A stretch of 64,000 nt of DNA from contig NZ_JAAIYA010000024.1 in NCBI RefSeq assembly GCF_010894405.1, positions 1 through 64,000 on the forward strand. Reading direction: 5' to 3'. Of this stretch, positions 51,466 to 59,934 are shown one piece after another (the first letter of the stretch is position 1; each line of letters starts with the position of its first letter). This DNA comes from Pyxidicoccus caerfyrddinensis (GTDB lineage Bacteria > Myxococcota > Myxococcia > Myxococcales > Myxococcaceae). The notes beneath the pieces were generated by a model. The model saw nothing but the letters and a program-made list of their open reading frames with translations. It did not search any database and was not told the origin of the DNA. The translations under genes and the position numbers were made by a program.

Positions 51466-52773
51466 ATGTTCACTCCTGGGCGCTACATCGTCGTTGATGA
51501 CTTGATCGAGGATCTCAAACCACTCGTTGATGCCCTGAATCAAATCGGCGCGCCGTGCCTGGGCATCCATTACGACGTGGCGAGGCCACTTGAACCAAAG
51601 TTCTTCGCTGGCGTCCGGATCCTCTTCTTCGATCTCCATCTCGTGCCCGGGCAAGGCACTACGCCGCATGCGCGATATGGCCATATCGTCCAGATACTGG
51701 AGCAATGCATCAATCCGTTGGGCGGGCCCTATATCATGGTGCTCTGGACTTCGCATGTGGAGGAGCAAGACAACTTCGCCGCGTATGTCGAGAAAGCGCT
51801 AGATGCCAGCCTTCGCCCGCTAACCATCCTGGGACTCGACAAGAACAAGTACAGGGCCGTCAACGGAGGCTTCGCTGGCCACATGCTGCGGACTGATATC
51901 GAGCAGACTATCGCCCGCCATGTCCAACTCCAGGCATTGCTGTCCTGGGAAGCAGACGTGCTTGCCGCTGCTGGTGCGACGCTTGCCACGCTCGGCGATC
52001 TGGTTCCCAAGAGCGATCGGTCGTTGGAGAAGTATCCTCAGGCGCTTGATGGAATCCTGAGCCGTCTTGCTGTTGCTGCAGCGGGACAGCAAAACGTGGC
52101 CAAGGACGTTCGAGGAGCAGTCAACTCGGCGCTCGCGCCTGTTCTCCTCGACCAGATCTTGAACCAGCAGGTCAACAAGAACGCCAGCGACCTTTGGACA
52201 AGAGCTGTCACTCAGCTCGACCAACGCTCGAAAATGGATCCGCAGCAGTCAGGACGCATGAATCGCATGCTGCACCTTGCCATGCCTCCGCCAGAGGGAA
52301 TAAGGCCTACTGCCTGGGGGGCGGTTGTAAAGCTGTCCGAGACTGCGGCTGGGGATGAGGCGATGAAGCGGCGCTTCGGATTGAGAAAAGTGGAAGTCCT
52401 CAAGGAGTTCCGGCTCCAAGAGGCTGATCCCGCCAGCTGCACACCCTTCCTGCTGCGAATCGGGGCAGTATGCGACTATGCCCAGAGCAAAATCGGTCCA
52501 ATCCCCTACGTGCTTGGGTTCATCGTCCCGAAGTCCGTCAAGCGTAGCGGAAAAGCCCCTGATGCGGAGTTCGACAGGAACAATCCGTTCTTCGAATTGC
52601 TCGACCAGCAAGAGCCAGTCCAGCTGGTGGTCAACGCTCGATTTCAGGTGAGTCTCGTTCAAGAGGACGTTGAAGGCTGGGAGGTGCTGTTCCGCATCCG
52701 TGAGCAGTTCCTCACCATGGTGGTGGCGCACATATCCGCATACGTAACGCGCCCAGGCATCCTGAGTCTTTGA
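51466..52773 (+). CDS. Receiver-like protein with an unknown C-terminal domain
   Basis: The 435-residue protein begins FTPGRYIVVDDLIEDLKPLV, then VRILFFDLHLVPG with a candidate phosphoacceptor Asp and IMVLWTSHVEE with the Thr, matching the order of a response regulator receiver (residues about 5-130). The remaining 300 residues are mixed helical with KFRxx-free polar segments and no HTH or enzyme motif I recognise. It starts 8 bp after the double GHKL gene, so the pair probably forms a kinase-receiver couple inside the defence operon. Its output could control the methylase or nuclease. Confidence 0.72.
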   Translation: MFTPGRYIVVDDLIEDLKPLVDALNQIGAPCLGIHYDVARPLEPKFFAGVRILFFDLHLVPGQGTTPHARYGHIVQILEQCINPLGGPYIMVLWTSHVEEQDNFAAYVEKALDASLRPLTILGLDKNKYRAVNGGFAGHMLRTDIEQTIARHVQLQALLSWEADVLAAAGATLATLGDLVPKSDRSLEKYPQALDGILSRLAVAAAGQQNVAKDVRGAVNSALAPVLLDQILNQQVNKNASDLWTRAVTQLDQRSKMDPQQSGRMNRMLHLAMPPPEGIRPTAWGAVVKLSETAAGDEAMKRRFGLRKVEVLKEFRLQEADPASCTPFLLRIGAVCDYAQSKIGPIPYVLGFIVPKSVKRSGKAPDAEFDRNNPFFELLDQQEPVQLVVNARFQVSLVQEDVEGWEVLFRIREQFLTMVVAHISAYVTRPGILSL

Positions 52774-53056
52774 ACAGTGGCACCTTCCTCTGGCGGAGGA
52801 GAAGGTGAACCGGAGGAGGACTCGCCGCCGAGGCAGCAGCCAGGGCGGAGCCGAAGAGGGACCAGACGCTGCGAGTGAATTGGGCCGGGCTGCCCCGCAG
52901 CAGCTCCGCACTGGATACGTTCGCGTGCGTCAGTTAAGAGGAGCAGGAACAGGGAGCTAGCGTGCAGGATGACCCTGGTGGGGTGCGCGCGACTCCGGAG
53001 CACATGAAAACCCAGGTGGCTGGGGCATATAGGCCATGCTCCCCAGGGTCGCCCAC

Positions 53057-53629
53057 TTACGAGCGCCCCTGGGCCCGCATCACAGACCGCCGCCACTTGC
53101 GTGTGCTCCGCTGCGCAACCACGGAATTGCGCGTCAGAGGGTTCCTCAGATCCTCCATCCAGCGCTGCTCCATATCTCCCTCGCCAGGGAGCGCATCGAC
53201 CTGTACGACCCTCCACGAGGTGGACGGGTTCCACTGCGGGCCTTGTAGGGCAGCGCGGACGCTGTCGATGACTTCGGGCAGTGAGTCGAAGACTTCATGT
53301 TCCCAGAAGCGGCAGATGCGCCAGCCCTCGGCTTCGAGCTGGAGCGTCTGCCGCCGGTCCCGTCCAACGTTCTCCAGCAACTTTGCCGACCAGAAGTCAT
53401 TACGCGTCCGCGGACGGACATAGTGCTCGGGGCACCCGTGCCAAAAGCACCCGTCGATGAAGATGGCCACGCGTGCCTTGGAGAAGACTACGTCGGGCCG
53501 GCCGTGAGGCGTCTTCGACTGCAGTCGAAAACGCAACCCCGCTCTCCACAGGGCCGAACGCAGCAGCAGTTCGGGAGAGGTGTCCTTCCCACGGATTCTC
53601 GACATCTGCTCGGAACGAGTAAGCGCCAT
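53057..53629 (-). CDS. vsr: Very-short-patch-repair (Vsr) type DNA endonuclease
   Basis: Vsr nicks DNA at T:G mismatches made by deamination of 5-methylcytosine. The 190-residue protein shows MSRIRGKDTSPELLLRSALW, GRPDVVFSKARVAIFIDGCF, WHGCPEHY with the zinc/catalytic His and Cys, and NVGRDRRQTLQLEAEGW, all diagnostic. A 60-residue C-terminal extension follows the catalytic fold. It is on the opposite strand to the rest of the island, convergent with the receiver-like gene. It could repair methylation damage or act as the system's nuclease. Confidence 0.93.
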   Translation of the reverse strand: MALTRSEQMSRIRGKDTSPELLLRSALWRAGLRFRLQSKTPHGRPDVVFSKARVAIFIDGCFWHGCPEHYVRPRTRNDFWSAKLLENVGRDRRQTLQLEAEGWRICRFWEHEVFDSLPEVIDSVRAALQGPQWNPSTSWRVVQVDALPGEGDMEQRWMEDLRNPLTRNSVVAQRSTRKWRRSVMRAQGRS

Positions 53630-53744
53630 ACACTCCCAAACCTTGAGACACCGTTCGGCAGGCCGACTGGGTCATCGGTCGCCCAACTTCGAAGGTAAAT
53701 GGCCTCGGAGCCAACCTATTGCATCAGAAGGCAATTTCGGCAAC

Positions 53745-53753
53745 TGCTATAGT
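53745..53753 (+). promoter_or_regulatory. Extended -10 promoter candidate for the second operon
   Basis: TGCTATAGT (53745-53753) is an extended -10 element (TGn plus TATAGT) in a 186-bp divergent region between vsr and the GHKL gene at 53816. No good -35 is visible, as is common with extended -10 sites. A start near 53760 would give a leader of about 56 nt. Confidence 0.45.
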
Positions 53754-53815
53754 GTAAGCCCGGTGACATTGAGCGGGCGTGCAGTCGGGCGGGAACCTCC
53801 TTTCACAGGCAACCG

Positions 53816-56053
53816 ATGACAGATACAAAATGGTTCTTCCCCTCCACTCAAGGTGGGGAAGAGAGCGGGCTCAACGAGGCAGGCATCGAGTTCTTCAGGC
53901 ACTCCGGTGCGCTTGCGCGCGAAACGCTCCAGAACAGCGGTGACGCATGGGATGGAGGTAGCCACCCTGTAACGGTCACCTTCGAGTTGCTCGAACTGCC
54001 CATCGAGCAATTCCCAGGGTCCGACCGCCTGCGTGAGATCATCCAAGCATGCCGCACCTACGTGCTGGCACCCTTCAAGGACGACTCCCAACAGATTGAA
54101 AATGGTCGCGAGTTCTTCGATGAGGCGCTCAAGCTTCTTTCCGGGAAGCACATTCCTGTGTTGCGCATCCGCGACGAGAATACGACCGGCCTGGAGGGAG
54201 ACGAGCACGAGGAAGACAAAGCTTGGTTCCGCCTCATCAAGAAGCAAGGCAGCGCCGCCATGCATGGTGCGGGTGGTGGCACCTATGGCATCGGACAACG
54301 CGCTCCATTCGCATTCTCGCGCCTTCGTACAGTGTTCTACTCCACTAGAACGCGTACTGGGCAGAGTGCATTTATCGGCAAGACGATCCTCAGTTCATTT
54401 CGTGAAAGCAACGAGGTCTTCCGTCCCATTGGATTCTGGGGAACGGAAGTGCAGAAGGGGCGAGGCGTCAATGCCGTACGCTCTGCGGAGAAGATTCCCG
54501 AGCCGTTCCGTCGCACTGCTGTCGGCACGGACCTCTACCTCATGGGCTTCAATTCAGATGGGTGGCGAACCCGGGTGGTGGACTCCGTATTGCGGAACTT
54601 CTTCGCAGCCATCCATAACCGACGACTGGTTGTCCGGCTTGTTGGAGGAGGAACCCCAATCGAAATCAGTGCGGGAACAATCGAGCAGGTGGTCGAGGCG
54701 CGGCTGAAGGAAGCCCTTCAGATTGCCGGGACACGCAAAGGAGCACAGAAAGAGGTCCGCGACACACTTGGGGTCACACGCTACTATCTGAAGGCACTTG
54801 CCAATCCGGTCAAAGGGAAGCCTTTCGAGCTCACGCATCCCAAGCTGGGCCGTATGGAGTTGTATGTCGCCCTGGATGATGAAGCGCCAGCGCGCACCGC
54901 GTTCATGCGCAAGCCGCGCATCCTCGTCTACGAACGAACGAGGAATCTGCTCGAGGGCTATGCCGCCGTCTTACTGTGCGAAGACCCGATGGGAAACAGC
55001 CTGCTCGCTCGGATGGAAGACCCCGCGCACTCAGAGTGGGATAGCGAGCGCCTGAAAGGTGGCGACCGCATCCTCTCCGACATCAATGCATTCATCCGGG
55101 ACTCCTTGAAGGAGTTAGCCGAGAAGGACCCCGAGGTTCCGCAAGACCTTCCCGACCTTGGCCGCTACCTGCCCGAGGACAACACTATCCGGCCTGGTTC
55201 TCGCCAGAAGGGCTCGCGTGTTCGCACCGACCGCGTCACCGAAGCGGAAACTGCCCGACGCCAGCAACCCACGGGAACGAAGCGCGCGACCAAGAACAGC
55301 AAGCCACCAGCTGGTCCGCAGGTGGTACTCCTGCCGATCGATTCGGCAGACCAGGGAGAAAACGACGGTATTTCGGCCTCGCCATCTGGTGAACTGGTAG
55401 GGGCAGAGAAGTCCGGAGTTCCGCTGGGGAGTTCCTCCCGGAACGGCTCGAAGCAGCCTGAAGACAGTATGAACACGGCAGGAATCGGGAACACCGGCCA
55501 AGAAGGCCCGGGAGCGCAGCTCGGTACACTCGGCACACATACATCCGGTCCAGGGGACCGGCAGGGTTCCCGCGGAGGACCAGGTCCGTTTGGCCCAGAG
55601 GGCACAGGTTCGGTCGAATGGCAGGGAACGGTTTCAGGAAGCGCGCCTTCCTCTGGGGAGGGTGGCAGTCCCGCAGATCAGGTGTACGGGAATGACTCCA
55701 CGACAGCCTCCGTGTCGACTTCGGCGAGCAGCACTGAGGGTCGCCGAGCACTGTCGCCCTCGCGTGTATCTTTCCGCGCGTGGTTCTCACCGGAGGACCG
55801 AACGACGCACCTCCTCTTGCGCTCAACTCGCCGGGGCCGTGCGACATTCAAGCTGACTGCCTCTGGTGAGGACTCTGATTACGAACTGCAGATTGCATCC
55901 GCACACGACGTGAGTACAGGGGCGGCACTCAAGTGCACGGGTAACCGCATCCTCGATGTCGTCCTTGAAGCGGGCCAGAGACGCGAGTTGCGGCTCGACC
56001 TGCGCCCCGCTCGTCGTGTCGCACTCTCAATAGAGGTGGACCATGGCGCGTAG
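53816..56053 (+). CDS. Second GHKL-type ATPase of the island, with disordered linker
   Basis: The 745-residue protein has a divergent GHKL module at its start: ALARETLQNSGDAWDGG (the N-box Glu/Asn), LRIRDENTTGL in place of DxGxG, and AGGGTYGIGQRAPFAFS as the lid glycine box, then an S5-like half to about residue 410. Residues 440-640 are Ser/Gly/Pro-rich and probably unstructured. The last 100 residues form a beta-rich domain (VSFRAWFSPEDRTTHLLLRS). Its stop overlaps the next gene by 11 bp. It could be an ATP-driven clamp or sensor. Confidence 0.78.
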   Translation: MTDTKWFFPSTQGGEESGLNEAGIEFFRHSGALARETLQNSGDAWDGGSHPVTVTFELLELPIEQFPGSDRLREIIQACRTYVLAPFKDDSQQIENGREFFDEALKLLSGKHIPVLRIRDENTTGLEGDEHEEDKAWFRLIKKQGSAAMHGAGGGTYGIGQRAPFAFSRLRTVFYSTRTRTGQSAFIGKTILSSFRESNEVFRPIGFWGTEVQKGRGVNAVRSAEKIPEPFRRTAVGTDLYLMGFNSDGWRTRVVDSVLRNFFAAIHNRRLVVRLVGGGTPIEISAGTIEQVVEARLKEALQIAGTRKGAQKEVRDTLGVTRYYLKALANPVKGKPFELTHPKLGRMELYVALDDEAPARTAFMRKPRILVYERTRNLLEGYAAVLLCEDPMGNSLLARMEDPAHSEWDSERLKGGDRILSDINAFIRDSLKELAEKDPEVPQDLPDLGRYLPEDNTIRPGSRQKGSRVRTDRVTEAETARRQQPTGTKRATKNSKPPAGPQVVLLPIDSADQGENDGISASPSGELVGAEKSGVPLGSSSRNGSKQPEDSMNTAGIGNTGQEGPGAQLGTLGTHTSGPGDRQGSRGGPGPFGPEGTGSVEWQGTVSGSAPSSGEGGSPADQVYGNDSTTASVSTSASSTEGRRALSPSRVSFRAWFSPEDRTTHLLLRSTRRGRATFKLTASGEDSDYELQIASAHDVSTGAALKCTGNRILDVVLEAGQRRELRLDLRPARRVALSIEVDHGA

Positions 56054-56888
56054 TCTGCGGAGCATCTCCTTTCCTCATCCGGTCGTAGGCGTTGGGGACG
56101 ATGTTGCTGGAACCCTGAACTGCAACGCCCCCGAGCTTGACTTCGGCGTCGACAACACGACCCTGAGTATCGATGGCCTTGAGGTAACGGACCCGACCAT
56201 TGCCGTACTCATCCAGCAGCGGGAGGCCGCCTTCACTATTCGCGTCACCTGCGGAGCCACTTACTACCGAGAGACCTTCCACACCCACGATGCGCAGTTA
56301 CAGCACGTCCTCCCATCCGCGAAATTGGTCGGTGAAGTAAAGCTCCAGGTTCGCGTGTGCACGATGAGGCGGATCGATGACTATCGCCCCGCCGGACTGC
56401 ACCCGGATTACGAGGGGCGATCCTTCACAGTGCAGGCGGGAGATGTGCTCGCAGTCGGGGACGACTTCACTGTGCACGCGGTGAAGCAGTTCGACCCTCT
56501 CGCGACGGACATCCCTTCCATCATGCGCATTGTCCGAGGCAGTCACCTGAAGGGGCCCTTCAAGGTGAACTTCTTCTTGGATCAGATCGTCATCGCCCTA
56601 TCGCACGAGGACCACGCCCGCTACGGATTGGCTTGCCATATAGCCCCCGGAGTCATCCACGCGTCCATCGTTCTTCCGGTGCTGTGCGAGGCGATCTGGC
56701 TGGTTCAGAGAGGAGCCAAGGAGGATGACATGTTAGCCGAGGCGCAGTGGTTCAGGCGGTTGAAGGACATGTTGGAGACAAGGGGCATCGACGAAAGCGG
56801 AAGTTCCCTGGATGCCGCCCAGAAACTGCTTGATGCGCCGCTCACCCGGGCGTTCGCCGACACTCTCAAAGGTCGCGAGGAAGACTGA
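56043..56888 (+). CDS. Unknown protein of the island's second operon
   Basis: The 281-residue protein is beta-rich in its first 190 residues (ISFPHPVVGVGDDVAGTLN, ELDFGVDNTTLSIDGLEV, FTIRVTCGATYYRETF) and helical afterwards (IVLPVLCEAIWLVQRGAKED, WFRRLKDMLETRGIDES). It has no signal, membrane segment or enzyme motif I recognise. It overlaps the GHKL gene before it and is separated by one base from the DUF6339-like gene after it, so the three are almost certainly made together and may form a complex. Confidence 0.75.
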   Translation: MARSLRSISFPHPVVGVGDDVAGTLNCNAPELDFGVDNTTLSIDGLEVTDPTIAVLIQQREAAFTIRVTCGATYYRETFHTHDAQLQHVLPSAKLVGEVKLQVRVCTMRRIDDYRPAGLHPDYEGRSFTVQAGDVLAVGDDFTVHAVKQFDPLATDIPSIMRIVRGSHLKGPFKVNFFLDQIVIALSHEDHARYGLACHIAPGVIHASIVLPVLCEAIWLVQRGAKEDDMLAEAQWFRRLKDMLETRGIDESGSSLDAAQKLLDAPLTRAFADTLKGREED

Positions 56889-56889
56889 G

Positions 56890-57672
56890 ATGCCACGTAT
56901 CTATGTGCTTCGTGAGGATGCACTCAAGGAACTGGAGAACCGTGTGCTCATCGGCGAGGGCATTACGAGGTATCTGCAGCCCGGTCCTTTTGAGTTCGCT
57001 CCCGGGCAGTTGCTGGAATTCCCACACGAGCCTGCACACGACGCACCGTCCCTCACGATGGGGGACTCCCGTCGGGAACGAGCCTCCACAGACTTTGAGA
57101 ATGCACTCAAGATCTATGAATGGCTTGGGCCCCTGACAGAAACAGAGGCTCGTGACCCACGTTTATGGGCGTGGCTGGCCCATGCGCCGTTTGCGGACTA
57201 CACGCGCTCACGCTGGCCGATTCCTACCGACGCCAAGAAGACCCGCGAGTCCATCCGCGATCATTGGTTCGTATATCACGAGGGCCGAGCGTCGCTGCGC
57301 CGCCACTCTATTGCACGCCTCTGGTGGGCGGTCCACCTGACGCGCACGCCCTGGGAGAACGATGATGCGCTTTCACCTCTGCGCAACGAAGACCCCTACA
57401 CATACACCCGACTGCTCCTCGGTAACCAAGAGGTCTTCTTCCATACGCTTGAACGTGAGTTCGGAAGCAACAGGCGAATTCTCATCGCGATGCTTGAAGT
57501 GATTTACCGCCTTCGTTCGCGCCGCAAGCCCACTCCTCTCGTCAAATGGTTGGCGAAGGAGGTCAACCTAGCCTGTCGATACCGTGAACTTGACCTCCTC
57601 CCCATCGGTGAACTCATCGAGTTCATGGAGTCGCTCGCAGCGTTGGAGGTTGAGAATTCTGGGGGAATCTGA
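56890..57672 (+). CDS. DUF6339-like protein
   Basis: The 260-residue protein opens MPRIYVLREDALKELENRVL and has FENALKIYEWLGPLTETEAR, DPRLWAWLAHAPFADYTRSR, IRDHWFV, SLRRHSIARLWWAVHLT and the C-terminal helix ELIEFMESLAALEV, which match the DUF6339 pattern as I recall it. That family has no established function and often occurs in defence-type neighbourhoods. I choose the ATG at 56890, just after the upstream stop. It ends the second operon. Confidence 0.75.
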   Translation: MPRIYVLREDALKELENRVLIGEGITRYLQPGPFEFAPGQLLEFPHEPAHDAPSLTMGDSRRERASTDFENALKIYEWLGPLTETEARDPRLWAWLAHAPFADYTRSRWPIPTDAKKTRESIRDHWFVYHEGRASLRRHSIARLWWAVHLTRTPWENDDALSPLRNEDPYTYTRLLLGNQEVFFHTLEREFGSNRRILIAMLEVIYRLRSRRKPTPLVKWLAKEVNLACRYRELDLLPIGELIEFMESLAALEVENSGGI

Positions 57673-58177
57673 ATGGAGCACCTGCGACGGCGGCACGGCT
57701 CCCAAATTCGAGTCTCACAAATTTGAGCGGCTGCAAAGCATGCAGTCGGCACGCGGTGGGCCCATGCGCAGCGGCGCCTCTCCTACGGTTTCGAAACAGC
57801 CCGAGATAGGAGGACCGCTGGTTCAGAAGGCCAGGGCGCTATCAGCCGCCACCCCAAGGATGGGATGACCAAGCTGCGGCCGGTGAAGCCCCCATTACCG
57901 ATACCAAGAAGCAACCCTGAGGGAGCCTCCCGCTGAACACAGGTCGAGTATTAAACCATGGGGCTGGTGCAGCACAGGGCAGCAAGGGACGCCTCCGTCC
58001 CGCCGCGCTTCGCGTAGGATGACGTGGCCCAGTTCATTTCGCCAAGCGATACGTGCAGGCCTCCGCACGGCCCCGGCATTTCGCCAAGCGATACGCAGCG
58101 ATCCTAACGCAGCGCGCGCAATAGAATTGCGCTGTCCGCCGCGCCTCCGACGCGTCGGTCCCATTACCCTCCCCGCC
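57673..58177. other. Intergenic region at the right edge of the defence island
   Basis: This 505-bp stretch has no gene I can support; frames through it lack domains and starts. GC rises from the island value to the chromosomal value across it. It contains a pair of 19-bp direct repeats at 58035-58095. Confidence 0.45.
58035..58095. repeat. Two 19-bp direct repeats, 42-bp period
   Basis: CATTTCGCCAAGCGATACG occurs at 58035-58053 and 58077-58095. The spacing is 42 bp start to start. They lie just left of the esterase gene and at the island border. Regulatory repeats or an insertion scar are both possible. Confidence 0.7.
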
Positions 58178-59188
58178 ATGCACCACCCCCGCCTCACGCT
58201 CGCGCTCACCGCCCTGCTCCTCGGCGCCGCCGCGTGCGCCTCGTCCCAGCCGCATGACACCCACCGGGACGCTCCGGCCGCCAGCGCTTCCCCGGAACCG
58301 CCCGTCTCCGAGCGCACCGCCTGCACCGGCCTCACCGTGGGGCCCGGCACCTACGCGTGGACGGTGAAGCACGAGGGCCGCACGCGCACCTACCGCGTCC
58401 ACGTCCCGCCCGGCTACGACGCCACCCGGCCCGCGCCCGCCGTGCTGGCCTTCCACGGCTTCGGCTCCAACGAGCTCAAGATGGAGACCTTGACGGGCCT
58501 GTCCACGCTGGCCGACACGGAGGGCTTCGTCGCCGTGTACCCGCGCGCGCTCAGCCCCGCGGAAATCAGCGGTACCGGCACCCAGGACTCGCCCCGGAGC
58601 TGGAATGCCGGCGGGTGCTGCTTCCCTGCCCGGGGCGTCGTGGACGACGTGGGCTTCGTGGACGCGCTGCTGGCGGACCTGGATGCGCGCGTGTGCGTGG
58701 ACCCGCACCGCACCTACGCCATGGGCTTCTCCAACGGCGGCTACTTCACCTACCGGCTGGCCTGCGAGCGCGCCAACCGCTTCGCCGCCGTCGCCCCCGT
58801 GTCCGGCCCGGAGAACGTCAGCCCCTGCACGCCGTCGCGCCCGGTGCCGGTGCTGCACTTCCACGGCACCGACGACGACCTCATCCACTACGCGGGCGGC
58901 AACAACCTCGGCCGCTATGGGGAGGTCTACCCCGGCGCCGAGGAGACCGTGCGGCGCTGGGCGAAGCGCAACGGCTGTGGCGATACCGCCGTGCAGACGT
59001 ACCAGCAGGGCGACAGCACCTGTACCGCGTACACCGGGTGCACGCCCCAGAGCGCCACCGCCTCGCTGTGCACCGTGCAGGGAGGCAAGCACGCGTGGCC
59101 GGGATACCCCACCTTCAACAACGGCACGCTGAACCTGGACGCCACGCGTGAGGCGTGGCGCTTCTTCAAGGAAAGAGCCCGTCCATGA
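58178..59188 (+). CDS. Secreted esterase lipoprotein, PHB depolymerase/LpqC type
   Basis: The 336-residue protein has a lipoprotein signal ending LLLGAAAC (Cys at residue 20), a short linker, and an alpha/beta hydrolase: YRVHVPPGYDATRPAPAVLA, FHGFGSNELKMETLTGL with the oxyanion region, the nucleophile Ser in YAMGFSNGGYFTYRLACERA, VLHFHGTDDDLIHYAG with the Asp and GGKHAWPGY with the His. Five to seven Cys suggest disulphides outside the cell. It resembles PHB depolymerase and feruloyl-esterase-like enzymes. Its TGA overlaps the next ATG. Confidence 0.88.
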   Translation: MHHPRLTLALTALLLGAAACASSQPHDTHRDAPAASASPEPPVSERTACTGLTVGPGTYAWTVKHEGRTRTYRVHVPPGYDATRPAPAVLAFHGFGSNELKMETLTGLSTLADTEGFVAVYPRALSPAEISGTGTQDSPRSWNAGGCCFPARGVVDDVGFVDALLADLDARVCVDPHRTYAMGFSNGGYFTYRLACERANRFAAVAPVSGPENVSPCTPSRPVPVLHFHGTDDDLIHYAGGNNLGRYGEVYPGAEETVRRWAKRNGCGDTAVQTYQQGDSTCTAYTGCTPQSATASLCTVQGGKHAWPGYPTFNNGTLNLDATREAWRFFKERARP

Positions 59189-59934
59189 GCGCCCGCGCCC
59201 TCATCATCAACGCCGACGACCTGGGCTACGACCCGGCCGTCACCCGAGGCATCCTCCGCTCCATGCGCGAGGGCGTCGTCTCCTCGGCCACCTTCATGGT
59301 GAACACGCCCTTCTCCGAGGCCGCCGCGCGCGAGGCCCGGGGGCTGTCCATCGGCCTGCACCTCAACCTCGCCCGGGGCACGCCCGTGTGGAGCGGCTTC
59401 CCCCGCGCGCTGCTCGGCGAGGACGGCGGCTTCGTGGAGGCCCGCGCCGCCTCCCTGCCGCCGGACGTGGTGGAGGCGGAGGTCTTCGCGCAGCTCGCGC
59501 GGCTCGCGGGGCTGCTCGGCCGGCCCGCCACCCACGTGGACGTGCACAAGCACCTGCACCGCCACCCGCACGTGCTGGAGGGCCTGGCCCGCGCCGCCCG
59601 CGCTTCGGGCCTGCCGGTGCGCTCCATCGACCCGGGCATGCGGCGCGCGCTGGAGTCCCACGGCGTGGCCACCAACGCGCACTTCATCGGAGACGCGGGC
59701 ACGGACGCGTACTGGACGCTGGAGCGCTTCGAGCAGCACCTGGCCTCGCTGCCCGCGGACGGCGTCATCGAGCTGATGTGCCATCCGGGCTACCGGCCGG
59801 AGACGCTGAAGAGCGGCTACGCCGCCCAGCGCGAGGTGGAGCTGGAGACGTTCCTCCACCCGAAGGCCCGCGAGGTGCTGGCGAAGGCCGGCGTCGTCCC
59901 GGCGGACTTCCGCGTCCTCACACCCGGGGGCTGA
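59185..59934 (+). CDS. ChbG/HpnK-type (YdjC) carbohydrate deacetylase
   Basis: The 249-residue protein starts ALIINADDLGYDPAVTRGI, the metal-binding Asp pair of the YdjC family, followed by GLHLNL and THVDVHKHLHRHPHVLEGL with metal His residues, and ELMCHPGY near the end. Relatives remove acetyl groups from chitooligosaccharides or hopanoid sugars. The ATG overlaps the esterase stop (ATGA), so the two may act on one acylated substrate. It overlaps the convergent kinase gene by 17 bp at its end. Confidence 0.88.
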   Translation: MSARALIINADDLGYDPAVTRGILRSMREGVVSSATFMVNTPFSEAAAREARGLSIGLHLNLARGTPVWSGFPRALLGEDGGFVEARAASLPPDVVEAEVFAQLARLAGLLGRPATHVDVHKHLHRHPHVLEGLARAARASGLPVRSIDPGMRRALESHGVATNAHFIGDAGTDAYWTLERFEQHLASLPADGVIELMCHPGYRPETLKSGYAAQREVELETFLHPKAREVLAKAGVVPADFRVLTPGG

